A stretch of 64,000 bases of DNA from Rhizohabitans arisaemae (GTDB lineage: Bacteria > Actinomycetota > Actinomycetes > Streptosporangiales > Streptosporangiaceae), in NCBI RefSeq assembly GCF_025996515.1, contig NZ_BLRH01000029.1, positions 783,304 through 847,303 on the forward strand, given 5' to 3'. Below the pieces are notes generated by a model. It did not search any database and was not told the DNA's origin. It saw only the letters and a program-made list of their open reading frames with translations. A program made the translations under genes and the position numbers. Below, piece by piece: positions 34,460 to 42,195 of the stretch (the first letter of the stretch is position 1; every line of letters begins with the position of its first letter).

Positions 34460-35269
34460 ATGGAGAATCGACCTCCCTACCCCCTCAACTCCGTCGACAA
34501 CGCCCTGCGACTCCTCCAGATGCTGCGAGACCAGGAAAGCCTGCGGGTGAGTGAGGCCGCGGAGGAGCTCGGAACCGCCCGGTCGACCGCCCACCGGCTG
34601 CTGGCGATGCTGGTCTACCGCGGCTTCGCGGTTCAGGACGAGAGCCGCGGCTACCTCCCGGGCCCCGCCCTCTCCGCGCCGCGCATCCCCGCCGCGCCAC
34701 CGCTGCGGCGGTTGCGCCGGGCGCTGCTCCCGCACATGGACGCCCTGTGCGACCGGGTGGGCGAAACCGTGAACTTCATGGTTCGCGTCGGCACTCAGAC
34801 CAGGTTTCTGGCCACGGTGGAATCCCCCCAGGTCCTCCACGTGGGGGATCGGCAGGGCACCATCCTGCCCGCCAGCCTGTCCTCCGGCGGGCTCGCGCTG
34901 CTGGCCGAGCTGAGCGACGCGGAACTGGCCGAGCTGTACCTGGCCGACGAGGCCGAGCCGCCGGCCGGCAGGTTGGCCTCCGCGAAAACGGATGCCTCGC
35001 CCAAGATGCCGGCGGCCGACTTCCAGCGGTTCCGCGACTCACTGCGCGCGGTGCGCCGGCGTGGGTACGCGCTCAACCTGGAGGCCACCGAGGCGGGGAT
35101 CTGCGCCGTCGGCATGTGCGTGGCGGATCGGTCGGGCCAGGTCGTCGGAGCGCTGTCCATCGCGGTGCCCACTCCGCGGTTCGCCAAGGACCGCATCGTC
35201 GCCCTGGCGGCCGAGCTTCGCTTCACGATCGATCGAGCCAAGGCCGACCTCGACGCCCTCGCGCCGTGA
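34460..35269 (+). CDS. IclR-family transcriptional regulator
   Basis: A 269-residue IclR protein: N-terminal winged helix (VSEAAEELGTARSTAHRLLAMLVYRGF, residues about 31-57) and C-terminal effector domain (RVGETVNFMVRVG to AEAGICAVGMCVADRSGQVVGALSIAVP). It is divergent from the gentisate operon and most likely its regulator. A TACACT -10 box stands only nine bases before the ATG, suggesting leaderless translation. The binding ligand may be gentisate or 3-hydroxybenzoate, an inference. Confidence 0.92.
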   Translation: MENRPPYPLNSVDNALRLLQMLRDQESLRVSEAAEELGTARSTAHRLLAMLVYRGFAVQDESRGYLPGPALSAPRIPAAPPLRRLRRALLPHMDALCDRVGETVNFMVRVGTQTRFLATVESPQVLHVGDRQGTILPASLSSGGLALLAELSDAELAELYLADEAEPPAGRLASAKTDASPKMPAADFQRFRDSLRAVRRRGYALNLEATEAGICAVGMCVADRSGQVVGALSIAVPTPRFAKDRIVALAAELRFTIDRAKADLDALAP

Positions 35270-35324
35270 CCGGGCGGCGGGCGATCCGCCCGTACGGCCA
35301 TCGGACGGCGGCGTCCGCCACCGG

Positions 35325-36635
35325 TCAGTCGAGCCCGCGCCCGGGTTCGGGGGTCCGGCTGAGGCAGGCCAGGGTGACGGCACCGGCGAGGAACAGCCCG
35401 GCCGCGGCGAACACCGGCAACCGCCCGGTTCCGCCACTGGTCGCGTTCACCAGGGTCGGCACCAGACCGGCGAGCGCGAACCCGATGTTGACCGACAGCG
35501 CGGTGCCCGACGCGCGGACGCCCGTCGCGAAGCGCTCGTTCAAGAAGATCGGCAGCGGCCCGAAGGCGGCGACGGTCAGGCAGGACGCCAGCAGGGTGAT
35601 CCCGATGACCAACGGGGACGGACCGTCGCCCCGCAGCCCGGCCAGCCACAGATACAGGAGCGGCAGCGCGAACACGTTGATCGAGGAGAGCGCGAACATC
35701 ACCCGCCGCCGGCCGTACCGCTCGCTCAGGTGGCCGCTGAGGGGGGCGAAGACGAAGGCGGCGAGGTTCACCCAGATCAGGATCGTGCTCACCACATCGC
35801 TCGGCAGGCCGACCACCACCTGCAGGTAGGTGGGCAGGAAGCCCAGGGTGAGCAGGAAGCTGGTGCCGATGCCGAACACGACGGCGACGTTTACCGCCAG
35901 CACCCGCCGACGGCCCGGAGCGAGAAGCGCGCGCAGCGGACGGCGTGCGCCCGCCGCCGGAGCCTTCCAGACGGGGGACTCCTCGACGTAGCGCATCACG
36001 AAGAAGCTCAGCACGATGGGCAGCCCGCCGGCGAGGAACATCGCCCGCCATCCCCAGTCGTCGAAGCCGGGGCCAGGGAACACGCGCAGCGCGGCGAACA
36101 GCGCCAGGGAGGCGAGCACGCTGCCCGCCGCCGTACCGCCTCCGCCGACCAGGCCGGACGCCAGGCCCCGTCGGCGCGGGGACACCGACTCGGTCGCCAG
36201 CGTGAGTGTCGAGGCGAACACCCCGCCCACGAAGAGACCCTGCACGAGCCGGAGCAGCAGGAGGAGGATCGGCGCGAGCACCCCGATCTGGTGTGTGGTG
36301 GGCAGAAGGCCCATCAACGCCGTCACCGTACCGACACCGGCCAACGCCACGACCATGGAGCGCTTACGTCCGTGGCGGTCAGCGACGCCCCCGAGCAGAA
36401 CCGCCCCCACCGGCCGCATGATCAGGGTGGCCGCCAGGGTGACGTAGGCGCCCGCGAGGGAAAGGGTCCGCTCCGCGGACGGGAAGAACACCGAGGCGAT
36501 CACCGGGGCGATGAACACGATGACGTAAAGGTCGTAGAAATCGAGTGCGAAGCCGATCGCGGATGAAGCGGTGGCTTTGAAGCCTTGACGAGGAACCTCG
36601 GTGGTCAACTCCGGCGCGGCCGGCTTTGTCAGCAT
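35325..36635 (-). CDS. MFS transporter, aromatic/organic acid:H+ symporter-like
   Basis: A 436-residue 12-helix major facilitator. The GGVADRHGRKRSMV loop between helices 2 and 3 and SGHLSERYGRRRVM between 8 and 9 are the family signatures, and the RLVQGLFVGGVFASTLTL segment with ESVSPRRRG resembles the metabolite:H+ symporter group that carries shikimate, benzoate or dicarboxylates. ATG at 36635 has GGGAGG ten bases upstream. It converges on iclR and is likely part of the same aromatic-acid regulon, importing 3-hydroxybenzoate or gentisate. Confidence 0.88.
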   Translation of the reverse strand: MLTKPAAPELTTEVPRQGFKATASSAIGFALDFYDLYVIVFIAPVIASVFFPSAERTLSLAGAYVTLAATLIMRPVGAVLLGGVADRHGRKRSMVVALAGVGTVTALMGLLPTTHQIGVLAPILLLLLRLVQGLFVGGVFASTLTLATESVSPRRRGLASGLVGGGGTAAGSVLASLALFAALRVFPGPGFDDWGWRAMFLAGGLPIVLSFFVMRYVEESPVWKAPAAGARRPLRALLAPGRRRVLAVNVAVVFGIGTSFLLTLGFLPTYLQVVVGLPSDVVSTILIWVNLAAFVFAPLSGHLSERYGRRRVMFALSSINVFALPLLYLWLAGLRGDGPSPLVIGITLLASCLTVAAFGPLPIFLNERFATGVRASGTALSVNIGFALAGLVPTLVNATSGGTGRLPVFAAAGLFLAGAVTLACLSRTPEPGRGLD

Positions 36636-36774
36636 GGCTGCCCGCCTCCCTGAAATCGTTCTTGAACGCCGATCGGGTGTGCCGCGCGGTCTCCGAGAAG
36701 GCGCACCGCTTGGCAATCCCGAAAATCGCCGTGAACGTAGCCGGGCTCGGTTAAGGCCCGGTTGCTCAAAGACG

Positions 36775-36807
36775 ACGAGGCCGCACGCGGGGTGCGTGCG
36801 GCCTCGT
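36775..36807. terminator. hairpin terminator downstream of terC
   Basis: ACGAGGCCGCACGC and GCGTGCGGCCTCGT form a perfect 14-bp stem with a 5-base loop, 12 bp past the terC stop. On the minus strand the sequence after it is CGTCTTTG, only a weak T-run. Confidence 0.8.
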
Positions 36808-36818
36808 GGGGGCGGGGG

Positions 36819-37784
36819 TTATCGGGCGGAGTCCACCGCCTCCGGCTCGGACTTCTCCGTCTCGGTCGCGGCGCCGGAGTTCCGGGTGCTGTACCAGCTG
36901 GCGCCGATGGAGACGGCGAGGATCGCGGCGACGACCGCCAGGGAGATCCCGGTCGGGATGTGGTAGACGTCCAGCAGGAGCATCTTGACACCCACCCAGA
37001 CCAGCACCAGTGCCAGGCCCAGCTTGAGGTAGACGAAGCGGTGCATGAGCCCGGCGAGCATGAAGTACATCGCGCGCAGACCCAGGATGGCGAAGGCGTT
37101 GGAGGTGAAGACCAGGAACGGCTCGGAGGTGACGGCGAAGATGGCCGGGATCGAGTCGACGGCGAAGATGACGTCGGTGACCTCGACGAGGACCAGCACC
37201 GCCAGGAGCGGGGTGGCGACCCAGCGGCCGGCCTGCCGGATGAGGAACTTGTTCCCGTGGTACTCCTCGGTGACCGGGATCACTTTCCGGAGCAGCCGGA
37301 GGGAACGACTCTTGGCGGGGTCCATGTGCTCGTTGCGCTGCATGGCCATCCGGATACCGGTGAGCACCAGGAACGCGCCGAACACGTACAGGATCCAGGC
37401 GAAGCTCGCGATCAGCAGCGATCCGGCGGCGATGAACGCGCCGCGGAAGACCAGGGCGCCGAGCACGCCGTAGAACAGCACCCGGTGCTGGTACTGCGGA
37501 GGCACCGCGAAGTAGCTGAAAATGATCGCGAAGATGAAGACGTTGTCGACCGCGAGCGACTTCTCGATCACATAGCCGGCGAAGTACTGACCGGCGAATT
37601 CGGCGCCGGACGTCCACCAGATCACCGCGCCGAACGCGACGCCAAGGGCGATCCAGATCCCGGACCACAGGGCGGCCTCGCGCATGGTGACCACGTGGGC
37701 CTTGCGGTGACTGAACAAGTCGACGGCGAGCATGGCGACGATCACGCCGAGAACGGCGAACCATGCCCACATGGGAACGTTCAT
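36819..37784 (-). CDS. terC: TerC-family membrane protein (probable manganese exporter)
   Basis: A 321-residue integral membrane protein with about nine helices. The conserved acidic metal motifs are clear: SLAVDNVFIFAIIF near residue 76 and VEVTDVIFAVDSIPAIFAVT near residue 195, typical of TerC/Alx. Members export Mn(II) and help metalation of secreted enzymes. A Mn-sensing riboswitch candidate precedes it and its GGAGGAG ribosome site stands nine bases before ATG 37784. It has a divergent winged-helix gene. Tellurite resistance is only the historic name. Confidence 0.93.
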   Translation of the reverse strand: MNVPMWAWFAVLGVIVAMLAVDLFSHRKAHVVTMREAALWSGIWIALGVAFGAVIWWTSGAEFAGQYFAGYVIEKSLAVDNVFIFAIIFSYFAVPPQYQHRVLFYGVLGALVFRGAFIAAGSLLIASFAWILYVFGAFLVLTGIRMAMQRNEHMDPAKSRSLRLLRKVIPVTEEYHGNKFLIRQAGRWVATPLLAVLVLVEVTDVIFAVDSIPAIFAVTSEPFLVFTSNAFAILGLRAMYFMLAGLMHRFVYLKLGLALVLVWVGVKMLLLDVYHIPTGISLAVVAAILAVSIGASWYSTRNSGAATETEKSEPEAVDSAR

Positions 37785-37795
37785 GGGAGTTGTCT

Positions 37796-37821
37796 CCTCC
37801 GGTCTGTGAAGTGACCGGAGG
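37796..37821 (-). promoter_or_regulatory. Shine-Dalgarno-sequestering hairpin of terC mRNA
   Basis: On the mRNA strand CCTCCGGTC and GACCGGAGG form a 9-bp perfect stem around ACTTCACA. The 3' arm carries the GGAGG ribosome site of terC; the 5' arm is the CCTCC that also closes the riboswitch aptamer. Mn binding (P1 formed) would therefore free the ribosome site. Confidence 0.7.
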
Positions 37822-37928
37822 TCTCCCCGCCGCCGTCGACCTCATACATGGCCGAAGGCGGGCCAGGACCGGGTGGCTGCTGAGCGCACCGTACTGTCGA
37901 TCCTGATCAGGATGGGTACTCCCCTCCG
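37814..37928 (-). ncRNA. yybP-ykoY (manganese) riboswitch candidate upstream of terC
   Basis: On the minus strand the leader reads GGAGGGGAGTACC, then GATCGACAGTACGG, CCCGGTCC, and ends GGCGGGGAGACCTCC. The GGGGAGTA start, the GAGACC end and the internal CCGG correspond to the conserved parts of the yybP-ykoY family, which binds Mn and commonly controls terC and mntP. P1 forms between GGAGG (about 37923-37927) and CCTCC (about 37817-37821). Confidence 0.75.
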
Positions 37929-37941
37929 CACTTCCACTATG

Positions 37942-37959
37942 TACGAAGTAGACTTCGTA
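37942..37959. promoter_or_regulatory. 18-bp perfect palindrome between terC and the winged-helix gene
   Basis: TACGAAGT - AG - ACTTCGTA without mismatch. It is upstream of the riboswitch and about 57 bp before the divergent regulator gene, so it is probably that regulator's operator. Confidence 0.8.
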
Positions 37960-38015
37960 TGTCAAGCCAGACGGCATCCCCCTATGTCTGGAAATAGAGG
38001 AGAGTGGGCGAATCT

Positions 38016-38327
38016 GTGAGCACCGCCACACCTGAGCGGCATCTGTGGACGTTCCTCAGCAACCATGCCCACGTCCTGGTCTGCCTCGATCGCAACCCGG
38101 ACGTCACCATGAAGGAGGTCGCCGACCAGGTCGGCATCACCCTCCGTGCGGTGCAGACCATCGTCGCCCACCTTGTCGCCGAGGGCTACTTGCAAGTGGA
38201 GCGGAAAGGCCGCCGCAACCACTACACCCTCGACCACTCCCGCCCCCTCCGCCACCACCTGGAACACCACACCACCGTCGGCGACCTCCTCCGCGCCCTC
38301 TTCCCAACCTCCACGCCGTCCCCTTGA
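38016..38327 (+). CDS. winged-helix transcriptional regulator (MarR/ArsR-like)
   Basis: About 103 residues consisting of little more than one winged-helix domain: ERHLWTFLSNHAHVLVCL, VTMKEVADQVGITLRAVQTIVAHLVAEGYLQVERKGRRNHYTLD. It is small for MarR and lacks ArsR-type cysteines. GTG at 38016 stands 11 bases behind GAGGAGA; GTG at 38004 is also in frame but too close to it. It faces away from terC, with a palindrome between them, so it may control terC or itself. Confidence 0.85.
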   Translation: MSTATPERHLWTFLSNHAHVLVCLDRNPDVTMKEVADQVGITLRAVQTIVAHLVAEGYLQVERKGRRNHYTLDHSRPLRHHLEHHTTVGDLLRALFPTSTPSP

Positions 38328-38436
38328 TCACAGGTCCTCGACACGACCCTGACCCCGGATGCCGTACGGGCACAGCCTGCGACCCCGATCCCGCCCCGTT
38401 CACCGGATCCCTCACCTACGGGCGCCGGTGAGGGCT

Positions 38437-39657
38437 TCATTCCCCGGGGCCGAATTGGAGGTCGGAGCCGGCGATTTGCTCGGTGGCGGTTTCTTTCATC
38501 TGGAGGAGCCGGTCGATGATTTTGCCGATGACGTAGGTGACGACGAAGGAATAGACGCCGACGACGATGATGGCTGCTATCTGCTTGCCGAGGAGAGCCG
38601 GCGATCCGCCGTACAGGAGTCCTTTGGTCGTGGTCGCGGTGATGCCGGTGGAGAGCAGGCCGATGAGGACCACGCCGACGATGCCGCCGGCGCCGTGGAC
38701 GCCGACGACGTCGAGGGTGTCGTCGTAGCCGAGGACGAGTTTCCAGGTCACGGCGTAGGAGACGACGATCGCGGCGACGATGCCGACGATGAGGGCGCCT
38801 TCGGCGTTGACGTAGGCGCAGGACGGGGTGATGGCGACCAGTCCGGCGAGTGCGCCGGTGGCGGAGCCCAGTTTGGTGAAATGCCGGTACCGGAGCCATT
38901 CGATGACGAGCCAGGTGAGCATTCCGGCGGCGCCGGCGATCATCGTGCTGAGGAAGGCGTTGACGGCGATTCTGCCGTCGGCCAAGGCGGAGCCGCCGTT
39001 GAACCCGAACCAGCCGAACCAGAGGAGGCCGAGGCCGAGCATGACGAAGGGAATGTTGCTGGGCTGAGGGGGCTCTTTCTTGCGGTATCTGATGCCGGGC
39101 CCGAGCGCGATGGCGAGGGCGAGACCGGCCATTCCGGAGTTGAGTTCGACGACGAGGCCGCCGGCGAAGTCGAGGACGCCCCATTTGTGGATCCAGCCGC
39201 CGGGGGAGAAGACCCAGTGCGCGATCGGGAAGTACACCAGTGTCACCCAGACGACGGAGAAGACGATCCACGGGACGAGCCGGGTGCGTCCGGCGACCGA
39301 TCCGCTGATGAGCGCCACGGTGATGATGGCGAAGGTGAGCTGGAACAGGGCGAACGCGTAGACGGGGACTTGGCCGTGGAGCGTGCTCGGCAGGATGTCG
39401 GCGAAGCGGAAATCGCCGAAGCCGATCAGCCCGGCACCGCCGAGGTCGCGCCCGAAGACCAGGCCGTAGCCGTACGCGAACCAGAGGATCGTCACCAGGG
39501 CGATTGAGACGAAGCTCATGAAGAGCATGCTGAGCACGTTCTGCGCCCGGACCATGCCGCCGTAGAAGAAGGCCAGGCCGGGGGTCATGAGCAGCACCAT
39601 GGCGGTGCTGACGAGAACCCAGGCGGAGTCTCCGGTGTTCAGCCCTGGCGGCATCAT
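38437..39657 (-). CDS. amt: ammonium transporter Amt
   Basis: A 406-residue protein with 11 helices. Conserved features include TPGLAFFYGGMVRAQNVLSM (residues about 24-43), the WFGWFGFNGGSALA region near residue 218, and GYDDTLDVVGVHGAGGIVGVV with the second pore His. It conducts ammonium/ammonia. It is divergent from the urea transporter and urease genes, which fits a nitrogen-scavenging module. The usual partner glnK (PII) is not adjacent. ATG at 39657 or 39654; upstream frame is spurious. Confidence 0.94.
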   Translation of the reverse strand: MMPPGLNTGDSAWVLVSTAMVLLMTPGLAFFYGGMVRAQNVLSMLFMSFVSIALVTILWFAYGYGLVFGRDLGGAGLIGFGDFRFADILPSTLHGQVPVYAFALFQLTFAIITVALISGSVAGRTRLVPWIVFSVVWVTLVYFPIAHWVFSPGGWIHKWGVLDFAGGLVVELNSGMAGLALAIALGPGIRYRKKEPPQPSNIPFVMLGLGLLWFGWFGFNGGSALADGRIAVNAFLSTMIAGAAGMLTWLVIEWLRYRHFTKLGSATGALAGLVAITPSCAYVNAEGALIVGIVAAIVVSYAVTWKLVLGYDDTLDVVGVHGAGGIVGVVLIGLLSTGITATTTKGLLYGGSPALLGKQIAAIIVVGVYSFVVTYVIGKIIDRLLQMKETATEQIAGSDLQFGPGE

Positions 39658-39877
39658 TCGACCTCGTTTCGCTGCTCCTTGCAGATTGGTCGTCCGGGCG
39701 GGTGGCAAAACCCGAGATGCCAGAGCTTTAGCCGGATATTTCACACATAGGGCTGAAGTTCTCGTTCGGAGGCCGTGTTTAAAGGCTTTTCCTGTAAATG
39801 GCGGTTTTCGTCTGGATAGGTAGCTCCCAGGGAAGGTTCTCGCCGATCGGCCGTATCGACTGAAGGAGTCGGCACAC

Positions 39878-40822
39878 GTGCGTGCCACCGCCCCCGACCT
39901 ACCGCTCGCGATCCTGCGCGGGGTCGGTCAGGTCGATTTCCAGAGCAGTTTCGGCACCGCGGTGTGCTTTGTCGTCGCGCTGTTCGTCGGGGGTTGGCAG
40001 TTCGGCGTCTTCGGGCTGCTCGGGACGGCTGTGGCCACGCTGACCGCGTGGATTCTCGGTGCTTCCCGGGATCGCATCCTGGGCGGGCTCGAAGGGTTCA
40101 ACGGCACCCTGATCGGCGTCGCGCTCGTGCTGTACCTCGGCGTTCACTGGATCACCGTGCTGTTGGTGATCGTCGGGGCGGTCATGGGCAGTGTGCTGAC
40201 CTCGGCGCTGCACGCCATGCTCACGCCGTACCGGGTACCGACCTTCACCGCGCCGTTCTGCGCGATCACCACGTTCATCGTGATCGGCGCGCCGACGTTC
40301 GGCCGGGTCTGGCGAGGCCGGACCCTGGCCACACCGCCGTCGGCGGCGCGTCCCGGTACCGCGCTGACCTTCACCGATCTCTGGCAGGGGCTGCTCAACG
40401 GGATCGGCCAGGTGTTCTTCCAGAACCGCTGGTACGTCGGGCTGATCTTCCTGATCGGCCTGCTGTTCGCCGACCGGATCGTCGCACTGGCCGCCGTGGT
40501 CTCCAGCGCGATCGGCATCGCGGTGGCGTGGATCCTCGGCGCGGCCGCGGCGGACATCGGCGCCGGCCTGTACGGCTACAACGCGGTGCTGATCGGAATC
40601 GCGCTGTGCGGCACGTTCGTGGCGTTGACCCCGCTCGGTGTGCTGTTCGCCGCCTTCGGGGTGATCGCGGCGACCGTGTTGACCGCTTTCGTCGGCAACC
40701 TCTTCGCTCCGGTCGGGGGCCACACCCTGACCTGGCCGTTCGTCCTGGTGACCTGGATCTTCTTGGCGGCCGTCCCGGTGCTTTCCGGTGTTCGCCGGAG
40801 CGACCCTAAGGAGAACTCATGA
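39878..40822 (+). CDS. urea transporter (UT family)
   Basis: A 314-residue membrane protein with the two repeated halves of UT proteins: FQSSFGTAVCFVVALFVGGW ... LEGFNGTLIGVALVLYLG and FFQNRWYVGLIFLIGLLFADR ... LYGYNAVLIGIALCGTF. The paired GFNGTLIG / GYNAVLIG sequences are the phenylalanine-box-like pore segments. It carries urea into the cell. GTG at 39878 has GAAGGAG about ten bases before it, and its stop overlaps ureA (ATGA). It is the promoter-proximal gene of the urease operon. Confidence 0.92.
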   Translation: MRATAPDLPLAILRGVGQVDFQSSFGTAVCFVVALFVGGWQFGVFGLLGTAVATLTAWILGASRDRILGGLEGFNGTLIGVALVLYLGVHWITVLLVIVGAVMGSVLTSALHAMLTPYRVPTFTAPFCAITTFIVIGAPTFGRVWRGRTLATPPSAARPGTALTFTDLWQGLLNGIGQVFFQNRWYVGLIFLIGLLFADRIVALAAVVSSAIGIAVAWILGAAAADIGAGLYGYNAVLIGIALCGTFVALTPLGVLFAAFGVIAATVLTAFVGNLFAPVGGHTLTWPFVLVTWIFLAAVPVLSGVRRSDPKENS

Positions 40823-41124
40823 ATCTCGCACCGCGGGAAATCGACAAGCTGATGGTCTATGTGGTCGCGGATATCGCGACCAAACGGATGTATCGCGGTC
40901 TCAAGCTCAACTACAGCGAAGCCGTGGCGATGATCAGTGTCGCGATCCTGGAGGCCGCCCGGGAGGGCAAGACCGTGGCCGACTGCATGGAACTGGGCAA
41001 ACAGGTCCTCAACGGGGACGACGTGATGCCCGGCGTGCGGGAGATGCTCAAGCTGATGCAGGTCGAGGCGTCGTTCAAGGACGGTTCCAAGCTGGTCTCC
41101 TGCCATGACCCGATCGGCGTCTGA
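40819..41124 (+). CDS. ureA: urease gamma subunit UreA
   Basis: A 101-residue protein, the normal size for a separate gamma subunit (NLAPREIDKLMVYVVADIA, RGLKLNYSEAVAMIS, VKEML-like middle and KLVSCHDPIGV end). It is part of the (UreABC)3 hydrolase that splits urea to ammonia and carbamate. It starts inside the urea-transporter stop. The separate alpha, beta and gamma genes follow the common bacterial arrangement. Confidence 0.95.
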   Translation: MNLAPREIDKLMVYVVADIATKRMYRGLKLNYSEAVAMISVAILEAAREGKTVADCMELGKQVLNGDDVMPGVREMLKLMQVEASFKDGSKLVSCHDPIGV

Positions 41125-41151
41125 AGCCCGGCACGAAAGGAGTCGACCGTC

Positions 41152-42189
41152 ATGAAGCACACCGACAGGATCATCTACGCCAGCCAACCGATCGAGATCA
41201 ACGCCGGCCGGGCCACGGTCACCTTGACCGTGCGCAACACCGGGGACCGGGCCATCCAGGTCGGCTCGCATTTCCACTTCTTCGAAGCGAACCGGGCGCT
41301 CCGCTTCGACCGGGCCAAGGCGTACGGCATGCGCCTGGACATCCCCGCGGGCACCGCCGTACGCATCGAGCCGGGTGACACGCGCAGAGTCACCCTCGTC
41401 GAGTACGGCGGCGGCATGCGCGTCGTCGGCTTCGCAGGCCTGCTGAACGGCGGAATCCGGGCCCGGGACGCCAAAGCCCACGCCCTCAGGAAGCTGGCCG
41501 AACTGGGGTACGCCGACAAACCGGAACCTGCGGCCAAGGTGATCCAGCCCGGTATGGCCCCCGCGGCGAAGAAGGCCGCGGCAGCCCCGAGGAAGGCCGC
41601 CGCCGCGCCAAGGAAAGTCGCCGCCGCCCCGGCGAAGGCAGCGACAGCGCCCAAGAAGGCCGCACCGAAGAAAGCAGCGACCGCGGCGAAGAAGGTCGCT
41701 GCGGCTGCGTCAAGGAAAGTCGCGACGGCGGCTCCGGTGAAGGCCGCTCCGGCTGCTCCGAAGAAGGTCGCGGCTGCCACGGCGAAGGCCACGACAGCGC
41801 CGAAGAAGGCTGCACCGAAGAAGGCCGCCGCCACTGCACCAAGGAAGGTCACGGCGGCTGCCGCGGCGAAGGCCACGACAGCGCCGAAGAAGACCGTCCA
41901 GGCGAAGGCCACAGTTGCGCCGAAGAAGGCCGCGACCGTCACAAGGAAGGCAACGGCTGCGCCGAAGAAGGCCGCCGCCACTGCGCCGGGGAAGGTCACG
42001 GCGGCTGCGCCGGCGAAGGCCGCGACAGTGACCAAGAAGGCCGCGCCGAAGAAGGACACGGCCAAGGTCAGGCCGGCCACCACGGCACCCGCCACGCGGA
42101 AGGCCCCGGCGAAGGCCAAGCAGCCCGGCGCGGCACCCGCCACCCGGAAGGCCGCGGCCAAACGCGTTCCCGCGAAGAAGAAAGGCTGA
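41152..42189 (+). CDS. ureB: urease beta subunit UreB fused to a long Ala/Lys/Pro tail
   Basis: A 345-residue protein, against about 105 for a normal UreB. Residues 1-105 are an ordinary beta subunit ([50 protein letters not shown]). Residues about 106-137 are a linker, and about 138-345 are a low-complexity tail of units such as [11 protein letters not shown], with roughly a quarter Lys/Arg and only one acidic residue, like histone H1 or the tails of actinobacterial HupS/Hlp. The frame is unbroken and ureC begins 6 bp after the stop, so it is not a frameshift artefact. Codons in the tail vary, which argues against a recent slippage expansion. Function of the tail is unknown; binding nucleic acid, polyphosphate or membrane surface is possible. 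Confidence 0.92.
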   Translation: MKHTDRIIYASQPIEINAGRATVTLTVRNTGDRAIQVGSHFHFFEANRALRFDRAKAYGMRLDIPAGTAVRIEPGDTRRVTLVEYGGGMRVVGFAGLLNGGIRARDAKAHALRKLAELGYADKPEPAAKVIQPGMAPAAKKAAAAPRKAAAAPRKVAAAPAKAATAPKKAAPKKAATAAKKVAAAASRKVATAAPVKAAPAAPKKVAAATAKATTAPKKAAPKKAAATAPRKVTAAAAAKATTAPKKTVQAKATVAPKKAATVTRKATAAPKKAAATAPGKVTAAAPAKAATVTKKAAPKKDTAKVRPATTAPATRKAPAKAKQPGAAPATRKAAAKRVPAKKKG

Positions 42190-42195
42190 TCGCCG

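Noticed and set aside
39658..39877. GlnR binding boxes between amt and the urea transporter gene
   Set aside because: I looked for paired GTnAC/GAAAC motifs on both strands and found no pair with correct spacing.
41152..42189. UreB tail as a frameshift or as a separate histone-like gene
   Set aside because: The frame is continuous from the UreB start with no internal ribosome site, and the next gene starts 6 bp after the stop.
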